Source: Gemmatimonadaceae bacterium
GTDB taxonomy: Bacteria; Gemmatimonadota; Gemmatimonadetes; Gemmatimonadales; Gemmatimonadaceae
NCBI GenBank assembly: GCA_025356185.1
Contig: JANXUN010000014.1
Location: forward strand, 1-15,551
Length of the DNA stretch: 15,551 nt
Direction of reading: 5' to 3'
The notes under the pieces were generated by a model, which had not been told where the DNA came from, made no database searches, and saw only the letters and a list, made by a program, of their open reading frames with translations. Below are positions 7,697-12,850 of this stretch, piece by piece. Made by a program: the position numbers and the translations under genes. The number at the start of each line of letters is the position of its first letter. Position 1 is the first letter of the stretch.

Positions 7697-10108
7697 ATGA
7701 TTCCATTCACTCCGATCCGCGCTACGGCGCGGACACGGCCGGCCGCGACCTCAGGTCGCGTGCTCGTCGTCCTCGGCGCGGTTGCGGCCTTGGGCGCGTG
7801 CAATGGCGACGCAGTTATCGATCCGCCTTTCCGCGACACCGTCAAGCCGGCCGTCGCGCTCGCCAAAGGCACTGCACAGTCTGACACCACACTGGTGCTG
7901 TCTGTCAACGCAACGGACAACATTGGTCTCAAAACCATCAAGGTTACGTTGAGCGGTGGTGTGGCGGCTGCGTATGACACAACGTTTACCACATCAGTTC
8001 AAGCGGCAACGCTCGCACTTACCATACGCGTTCCGTCGAGCGCGCCGTTAGGGTCGACAGTCAACATCCGTGCGATCGCCATGGACGGTGCCGAGAATTG
8101 GTCCGACACCGCGCGCCTGGTAATGACCGTGGGCAATCTCGAGCCGCCACAAGCGGTCGTGACAAGCCCCGCCGCCGGTTCGCCGGTGGTGTCGGGCAAA
8201 GCACTTGTGTTGTCGATCTCGGCCAAAGCGCGCGACAAAGTGCGCACGTTGGGCTATCAGCTGTCCGGCGCGTACTCCGCACGCGATTCCGTGTTGTACG
8301 GCGCGCCGTTGAAAGACTCGGTCGGATTGCTCGACACGCTCACAATTCCGGATACGGTAAAAGGCGCGAGCATCACGGTTACACCGTTCATTATTGACTC
8401 GCTCAACCAGCGCGTGTCCGGAACGCCGGTTTCGTACGCCGTGCAAAGTGCAGCGAACGCCAACACGATTCCCATCGTGCACACAGGTGTCACGTCACGT
8501 CTCGAAGTCAGCGACACCATCTTCGTCGAAGCGACCGACCCGGTCGGAATCTCCACACTCGGCTATGAAGTGCGCACGCTTACCGGCGCGCTCATTACTG
8601 CCGATTCCATTTCGTCTACCGGCGGATTCTCGACGCTCGTCCGGACATTCCGCACGAGGCTACCGGTCACGGTGTTCCCAACGACGGTCACGATCACCGG
8701 CTTTGCTCGCAATGCCAACGGTCGTCGCGATGTCGAACGGTTCACATCGGGTGCAACGCGACTCGATACGGTTGCCGTGGTCGCAGGCTATACAAACCCG
8801 CTGCCCAACGGCGGTCAAATCGCCGATGCGCTGTATTTCCCGCGTAACGATCGGTTGTATCTCACCAACATCGAACGCAATCAGCTCGAAGTGTTCAACC
8901 TCGCTGACTCATCGTTCAAAGCGGCGATCAACGTCGGTTCCCGTCCGTGGGGTATCTCGGCGTGGCCGCGCAGTCGCAGCGGTGACATGGGTGACACACT
9001 GCTGGTTGCGAACTCCGGCGGCACTAACATCAGCTATGTGAATCTGTTGACGGGCACGACAGGTCGCGAAGTGTTCCGCTACGCATTGCCAAACATCGTG
9101 GCGTACAGCATTACGACCGTGAAGTCCAACACCACGGATGAGCCGATTACACAGCGCACCGTGTATGACTTTAGCGATCGACCGCAGTTCATTGCGTCGA
9201 CGTGCACCGGGGGAACCGTGCCAGGTTCACCGTGTCAGGATGTCATCGTCGTGTACTCCACGACGCCAACGCCTGGCCAGTCGACGCCGTTCGCAAAGCA
9301 GGGCACGATGCGTTGGGAAAATCTGACGCGTCGTACGTCGCACTTTTTCTTTGAGCAGGCGATGGGGCAGTCGGCGGGTCGCTCGGATACGCTTGAAATC
9401 GAACGATTTGCCGCGGCAGGATTTGGTAGCGATTCGCTGCTGCTGCCGGCCAGACAGACGATTGTGACGCCGAGTGGGACGTTTAATTACTCGGTGGTAG
9501 TGCGCCTTGATCAGCTGGCGTTCCGCGACACGACGTTTGTGCGCAACTCTGGAAACTTCCGTCGCGTGGTGGTCGGCGAGGGCGGCCCGGTACTCGGCTC
9601 GCGTGCTATGACGTACGACGCGACCATGGGACTCGATCAGTCGACACCGCTCCCGGTGATCGATCGGGGTCTGTCCCGTCCGCTCGATGTAACCGACTTC
9701 ATCGCCAACACATTCTCACGCGTGCAAGGCGTCGGGATCAACTTTGACGGCGAGCTGTCGGCCGTGAAAGGCGACTCCACGTACATCTTCGATCGCACGC
9801 TGCGGCTGCAGGGCATCCTGCAGTCCAAGTCAGGGATCGGTGGACTGGATTTCCATCCGCTCAACACCGGACCGAATTCCAATCCGCTGCGCACGCGTCT
9901 CGCGTTCGTTGCGTCGAGCGATGCAGTCATCGACATCTTCGATACGTACTGCTATCAGAAGATCGCTTCGATTCCCATCCGTGATCCGATCGTTGGACCG
10001 GTGCGCGCATCGATCCGACCCAACGGACAGATCGTGCTGATCGGCGCAACCGTTCGCGGCGTGACGTTGGTGGCATTGCCGGATACCTTCACCACGACGT
10101 GTCAGTAG
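7697..10108 (+). CDS. Lipoprotein with three Ig-like repeats and a probable beta-propeller
   Basis: An 803-residue protein not recognised as a named family. ATG 7697 was chosen over the in-frame 7643 because GAGGA lies 10 bases before it and a lipoprotein leader then starts at once: basic n-region, VLVVLGAVAALGAC, with lipobox LGAC and Cys35 followed by Asn, suggesting an outer-membrane lipoprotein. Three Ig-like repeats follow at roughly 45-147, 150-257 and 258-358, sharing LVLSV/LVLSI strands, TLGYQL/TLGYEV and a late Asp/Asn turn. From about 360 to the end the pattern is of repeated short strands as in YVTN/NHL propellers (DALYFPRNDRLYLTNIERNQLEVFNL in spirit; VASSDAVIDIFDT near the end). 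It begins 19 bases after pilQ and ends at a hairpin, so it probably shares the pilus transcript. A surface or periplasmic pilus accessory role is inferred. Confidence 0.8.
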   Translation: MIPFTPIRATARTRPAATSGRVLVVLGAVAALGACNGDAVIDPPFRDTVKPAVALAKGTAQSDTTLVLSVNATDNIGLKTIKVTLSGGVAAAYDTTFTTSVQAATLALTIRVPSSAPLGSTVNIRAIAMDGAENWSDTARLVMTVGNLEPPQAVVTSPAAGSPVVSGKALVLSISAKARDKVRTLGYQLSGAYSARDSVLYGAPLKDSVGLLDTLTIPDTVKGASITVTPFIIDSLNQRVSGTPVSYAVQSAANANTIPIVHTGVTSRLEVSDTIFVEATDPVGISTLGYEVRTLTGALITADSISSTGGFSTLVRTFRTRLPVTVFPTTVTITGFARNANGRRDVERFTSGATRLDTVAVVAGYTNPLPNGGQIADALYFPRNDRLYLTNIERNQLEVFNLADSSFKAAINVGSRPWGISAWPRSRSGDMGDTLLVANSGGTNISYVNLLTGTTGREVFRYALPNIVAYSITTVKSNTTDEPITQRTVYDFSDRPQFIASTCTGGTVPGSPCQDVIVVYSTTPTPGQSTPFAKQGTMRWENLTRRTSHFFFEQAMGQSAGRSDTLEIERFAAAGFGSDSLLLPARQTIVTPSGTFNYSVVVRLDQLAFRDTTFVRNSGNFRRVVVGEGGPVLGSRAMTYDATMGLDQSTPLPVIDRGLSRPLDVTDFIANTFSRVQGVGINFDGELSAVKGDSTYIFDRTLRLQGILQSKSGIGGLDFHPLNTGPNSNPLRTRLAFVASSDAVIDIFDTYCYQKIASIPIRDPIVGPVRASIRPNGQIVLIGATVRGVTLVALPDTFTTTCQ

Positions 10109-10127
10109 CGTAGCACCCGCTCGCGAC

Positions 10128-10165
10128 AAACCGCGCGGTCTCGCTGAGGCGAGGCCGCGCGGTTT
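10128..10165 (+). terminator. Strong hairpin terminator after the pilus operon
   Basis: A 17-base arm (10128-10144, AAACCGCGCGGTCTCGC) pairs with 10149-10165 across a TGAG loop, with a single G-T wobble. It lies 20 bases after the lipoprotein stop. The right arm ends in TTT but no longer T-run follows. The stem's A-tract/T-tract ends and position make an intrinsic terminator likely. Confidence 0.8.
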
Positions 10166-10196
10166 CGCGTTGGCATGATGGCATCGGCGCGATCGC

Positions 10197-10315
10197 GCGG
10201 ACGACAGGCGGTCACTCTCCCTTTCGCGGCTCACTGCTCGCGCACCGTGCGCTAATCGCGCCGGCGTGCGCTCACAGAAAGCCGCTGTCAGAGAGAGTGG
10301 CCGTCTGTTGTTTGC
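10197..10315. repeat. Long imperfect inverted repeat enclosing repeat copy A
   Basis: The left arm 10201-10219 (ACGACAGGCGGTCACTCTC) pairs with 10293-10311 with no mismatch if three G-T wobbles are allowed. Pairing continues for four more positions outward (10197-10200 with 10312-10315), two of them wobble. The repeat core A fills the centre. The arm sequence has no resemblance to the arms around copy B. Confidence 0.7.
10226..10289 (+). repeat. Palindromic repeat core, copy A
   Basis: This 64-base unit matches copy B on the other strand almost throughout. The core at 10229-10277 starts GCTCACTGCTCGCGC and ends CGCCGGCGTGCGCTCACAG. The middle folds back as a hairpin. The loop-proximal segment CTAATCG differs from the other copies but is still closed by a C-G pair. 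One A in the left arm (GCGCACCG) gives a mismatch that copies B and C do not have. The extension AAAGCCGCTGTC after the core is shared with copy B. Confidence 0.85.
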
Positions 10316-10404
10316 AAGCGCTAAGGAATCACCGACGTGTCAAAGCGTGCCGTGCGAGAGCGTCGCGCGCCTCGCGCTTCGGCGGCACAAAATTCTCCCG
10401 CCAA
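10316..10404. other. Gene-free spacer between the two repeat structures
   Basis: No coding sequence or clear promoter is visible. GTGCCG (10347-10352) and CGGCAC (10383-10388) with inner GCGAG/CTCGC could form a weak, bulged hairpin. TTGCAA at 10312-10317 has no matching -10 element. Confidence 0.4.
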
Positions 10405-10514
10405 CGGCTGTGCCCTAATCGCCCCGACAGCGGCTTTCTGTGAGCGCACGCCGGCGCCGTTTGGCGCACGGCGCGCGAGCAGTGAGCCGCCAAGGGGTGA
10501 TTAGGGCATAGCCG
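10405..10514. repeat. Long inverted repeat enclosing repeat copy B
   Basis: The arms are 10405-10425 (CGGCTGTGCCCTAATCGCCCC) shortened here to its first 20 bases, CGGCTGTGCCCTAATCGCCC, and 10494-10514. They agree at 19 of 21 positions and both differences are G-T wobbles, so the whole arm can pair. Copy B lies between them, directly abutting the left arm and three bases from the right arm. No transposase gene is present. Confidence 0.75.
10426..10490 (-). repeat. Palindromic repeat core, copy B (inverted)
   Basis: Read on the minus strand this 65-base unit matches copy A over its whole length: GCGGCTCACTGCTCGCGC at the start, then CGCCGGCGTGCGCTCACAG and AAAGCCGCTGTC at the end. The core is at 10438-10487. 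The centre reads CCAAACGG, closed by two C-G pairs. Copies A and B face each other 136 bases apart, so they could also pair with one another as one very large hairpin. Confidence 0.85.
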
Positions 10515-10563
10515 CCCGCGTGATCTCGCGAACGCGCCGCCGCCCGCGCGATCTCGCCTTCGC
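10511..10563 (+). repeat. Two imperfect 25-base direct repeats before aroC
   Basis: Units at 10511-10535 and 10539-10563 share GCCGCCCGCG, GATCTCGC and a final CGC, agreeing at 21 of 25 positions with a 28-base period. They lie 47 bases before the aroC start. No function is evident; low-complexity GC-rich sequence could produce this. Confidence 0.45.
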
Positions 10564-10609
10564 AGCCGCCTGCGGGTGCGCACGCGTGAACGAGTGAATA
10601 CGTTGACTC

Positions 10610-11800
10610 ATGCTCCGATTTACGACTGCCGGCGAATCGCACGGCCCCGCGCTGGTTTCCGTGCTTGAAGGCATGCCCGCCGGCGTGCCCCTGCTTGCCG
10701 CCGATGTCGACCTCGAACTCGCACGACGTCAGCAAGGGTATGGGCGCGGTCGACGCATGCAAATTGAAACCGATCGCATCGAGTTTCTTTCGGGTGTGCG
10801 TGCGGGTGAAACGCTCGGCTCACCAATCTCCATGCTGATTCGCAACAGCGATTGGAAAAACTGGATGGAGATCATGGATCCGGCGCCGCGTGCCGAAGAC
10901 GTCGATGGTCCGCGCAAGCGACATGTCACGCGCGTACGACCCGGCCACGCGGATCTCACCGGGATTCTCAAGTACGATCGCAGCGATGCACGCGACATTC
11001 TCGAACGTGCGTCGGCGCGCGAGACCACCGCGCGGGTTGCCGCGGGTGCGATCTGTCGGGTATTGCTGCGTGAAGTCGGCGTGCACGTCGGCTCGCACTT
11101 GGTGCATTTGGGGGGCATTGACGCCGAACGCCCGGCGACGATGCCAGCGGATCTCAACGCGGCGGCCGATGCGTCGCAACTGCGAACACTCGACGCGAAT
11201 GCCGAAGCGCGCATGATCGAACGCATTGATGCCGCCAAAAAAGAAGGAAACACACTTGGCGGAATTTGCGAAGTCGTCGTCACCGGCTTGCCCGTGGGGT
11301 TGGGTTCGCACGTGTCGTGGGATCGGCGGATCGACGGGCGCCTTGGCCAAGCGATGCTATCGATCCCGGCAGTGAAAGGTGTGGAGATCGGTATGGGATT
11401 TGAAACGGCGCGTCGCACTGGTGCAGAAGTCCATGACGAGATGGAGGCGGCACGCGGGCGCACGCGTGCGGGCCATGTGCGTCGTCGAACCAATCGCGCT
11501 GGCGGTACCGAAGGAGGGATGACTACTGGCGAGGACCTGATTGTACGCGTGGCGATGAAGCCCATCTCTACGCTCATGCGCCCGCTCGACACTGTTGACG
11601 TGGCCACGGGAAAAGCCGCATCTGCGGTGGCCGAGCGCAGCGATGTTACAGCGGTTCCCGCGATGGGTGTCATCGCCGAAGCGATGGCAGCGTTTGTACT
11701 CGCTGATGCGCTGGTCGAAAAGTTTGGCGGTGATTCGCTTACCGAGTTGCAGCGCAATGTGTCAGCGTATTTGGCGCGTCTCGACGAACGCGTCGAGTAA
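10610..11800 (+). CDS. aroC: Chorismate synthase
   Basis: AroC converts 5-enolpyruvylshikimate 3-phosphate to chorismate with loss of phosphate, using reduced FMN, in the last common step to aromatic amino acids and folate. The 396 residues begin MLRFTTAGESHGP, the family N-terminus with catalytic His11. Other family motifs are RRQQGYGRGRRM, a second key His in RPGHADL, RASARETTARVAAGAI, RRTNRAGGTEGGMTTGEDL and AVPAMGVIAEAMAAFVLADAL. Length is normal for the long bacterial form. ATG 10610 gives the conserved N-terminus with nothing before it, but no clear Shine-Dalgarno is visible. It is the first gene after the structured spacer and presumably starts a new transcription unit with aroK. Confidence 0.96.
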   Translation: MLRFTTAGESHGPALVSVLEGMPAGVPLLAADVDLELARRQQGYGRGRRMQIETDRIEFLSGVRAGETLGSPISMLIRNSDWKNWMEIMDPAPRAEDVDGPRKRHVTRVRPGHADLTGILKYDRSDARDILERASARETTARVAAGAICRVLLREVGVHVGSHLVHLGGIDAERPATMPADLNAAADASQLRTLDANAEARMIERIDAAKKEGNTLGGICEVVVTGLPVGLGSHVSWDRRIDGRLGQAMLSIPAVKGVEIGMGFETARRTGAEVHDEMEAARGRTRAGHVRRRTNRAGGTEGGMTTGEDLIVRVAMKPISTLMRPLDTVDVATGKAASAVAERSDVTAVPAMGVIAEAMAAFVLADALVEKFGGDSLTELQRNVSAYLARLDERVE

Positions 11801-11829
11801 CGTCGCGATTCGCGCGTCGACGAAGCGTC

Positions 11830-12414
11830 ATGAGTTCTCACGCTGACCAATCGGCGAACGCCGACGCTGGCGAGTCCGCGACGCCGGTGCAGGGGCATTT
11901 GGTGTTTGTCGGATTGCCGGGCGCCGGCAAGTCGACGATTGGTCGTGCGGTCGCGAAGGCGCTTGGTCGGCCGTTTCTCGATTTTGATCAGGAAATCGAA
12001 AAACGGTCAGGAATGTCCGTTTCGCGATTGTTTGCGGAGAAAGGCGAGCCGGCATTTCGTGCTCTCGAAATCGAACTCACACGAGAACTCGCATTGGGCT
12101 CGCACATGGTCCTCGCACCCGGCGGTGGCTGGGTGACGAACGCTGGTGTAGTAGAGATGGTTCGACCGCCGGGCCGACTCGTTCATTTACGTATTTCACC
12201 CGACGCTGCGCTTCGCCGGTTGACCCGCTCGCGGGTGGTTCGGCCGCTGCTAAAAGGGGCGGATCCGAGGTCAACTATCCATCAACTTTGGGTCAACCGA
12301 GCTCATCTTTATGCTCAGTCGGACGTTGACATAAATGTGGAAGTCCTTGATTCACAACAAGTTGTAGATAAAATCGTTCTGCTTGCCCGTGGCTTGACCA
12401 CGGGGCTAGGTTAG
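11830..12414 (+). CDS. aroK: Shikimate kinase
   Basis: AroK phosphorylates shikimate at the 3-hydroxyl with ATP, two steps before AroC. The 194 residues contain the P-loop GLPGAGKST (28-36), the Mg/shikimate-binding Asp pair DFD (51-53), GEPAFRALE with Arg77, APGGGWV (GGG 98-100), lid Arg138 in RPLL and the late NRAHLY with Arg157. An extra N-terminal stretch of about 20 residues (MSSHADQSANADAGESATPV) is low-complexity and probably disordered; ATG 11830 is the only reasonable start and has a weak ribosome site. It lies 29 bases after aroC, so the two are probably cotranscribed. The 3' end is clearly AT-richer than its surroundings. Confidence 0.94.
   Translation: MSSHADQSANADAGESATPVQGHLVFVGLPGAGKSTIGRAVAKALGRPFLDFDQEIEKRSGMSVSRLFAEKGEPAFRALEIELTRELALGSHMVLAPGGGWVTNAGVVEMVRPPGRLVHLRISPDAALRRLTRSRVVRPLLKGADPRSTIHQLWVNRAHLYAQSDVDINVEVLDSQQVVDKIVLLARGLTTGLG
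12347..12374 (+). promoter_or_regulatory. Candidate sigma-70-like promoter inside the aroK 3' end
   Basis: TTGATT (12347-12352) and TAAAAT (12369-12374) are spaced by 16 bases, 43 bases before the Smg/DUF494 start. The surrounding stretch, about 12280-12380, is markedly AT-richer than the rest of the window. A perfect TTGACA at 12326-12331 has no matching -10. If used, it would drive smg and topA. Confidence 0.28.
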
Positions 12415-12417
12415 GAA

Positions 12418-12846
12418 ATGGACGATCGTTGGACCCCAGTGGTGGAAGATCTACGCGAACGATTCGCTGCCGACACCGATGTGGTGGAGGTGGAGGCGTA
12501 TCTATCGTCACAAGGGTACGATAGGCGGCAAATCGGTGAGATTCTTTCCCTTCTTTATAGCGATACTGCATCTGTGCCAATGTGGGACGGCGCGGTGTTG
12601 GCGCGTCAGGCGCCTCTGCGAGTGCAGGGGCCACATGAACGCGGCCGGTTCACTGCCGAGGCTTGGGGATACCTGGTGATGCTAGGGGGATCCGGCGCGG
12701 TGAGCCTTCACGATTTTGAGCAGTTAGTCGAGCGAGCGCTGACGCACGTTGACGGACGAATTGGGTTGCCGGAAATCCGCGCTCTCGCGGACGAAGGTGG
12801 ATTTGATGATTCGTCGACGGGTGGCGATCGCACGCAGGTACACTGA
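12418..12846 (+). CDS. smg: Smg/DUF494 family protein
   Basis: A 142-residue cytoplasmic protein of the Smg (DUF494) family, whose biochemical function is not established. The N-terminal half has the family's helical pattern with an acidic helix and the sequence VEAYLSSQGYDRRQIGEILSLL, like the helix that in proteobacterial Smg reads as L..AGFD...I..AL..L. The C-terminal half has FTAEAWGYLVMLGGSGAVS, matching the family's LS.EA.GFL..LE..G.L. pattern, then FEQLVERALTH. It starts 3 bases after the aroK stop and ends 4 bases before the favoured topA start. In many proteobacteria smg is close to topA and dprA, which supports the call. Low internal similarity makes this a family-level assignment only. 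Confidence 0.8.
   Translation: MDDRWTPVVEDLRERFAADTDVVEVEAYLSSQGYDRRQIGEILSLLYSDTASVPMWDGAVLARQAPLRVQGPHERGRFTAEAWGYLVMLGGSGAVSLHDFEQLVERALTHVDGRIGLPEIRALADEGGFDDSSTGGDRTQVH
12793..12808 (+). promoter_or_regulatory. Ribosome-site candidate pointing to an alternative topA start
   Basis: GAAGGTGG at 12793-12800 lies five bases before an in-frame ATG at 12806, inside the smg gene. Use of it would add 15 residues (MIRRRVAIARRYTEL) to TopA and overlap smg by 41 bases. The favoured ATG 12851 has only a weak AGGT 11 bases upstream. Confidence 0.3.
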
Positions 12847-12850
12847 ACTG

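Noticed and set aside
10197..10514. Integron attC sites or a cassette array
   Set aside because: The structures are palindromic with variable parts, but GTTRRRY and RYYYAAC core sites are missing and no cassettes or integrase are present.
10405..10514. Classical MITE or insertion sequence end
   Set aside because: Arms around copies A and B differ, I see no target duplication, and no transposase is encoded in the window.
10197..10563. CRISPR array
   Set aside because: Repeats are inverted or only two in tandem, without regular unique spacers or cas genes.
10596..10608. Promoter elements right before aroC (GAATAC, TTGACT)
   Set aside because: They are too close to the start codon and in the wrong order for a promoter.
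10729..11898. 389-codon open frame on the minus strand
   Set aside because: It lies opposite aroC, whose family motifs are complete. The translation is Arg/Ser-rich with no recognisable motif, as expected from the reverse frame of a GC-rich gene.
12749..12850. Far upstream topA start at ATG 12749
   Set aside because: It would overlap smg by about 98 bases and add residues unlike TopA; no ribosome site is seen before it.
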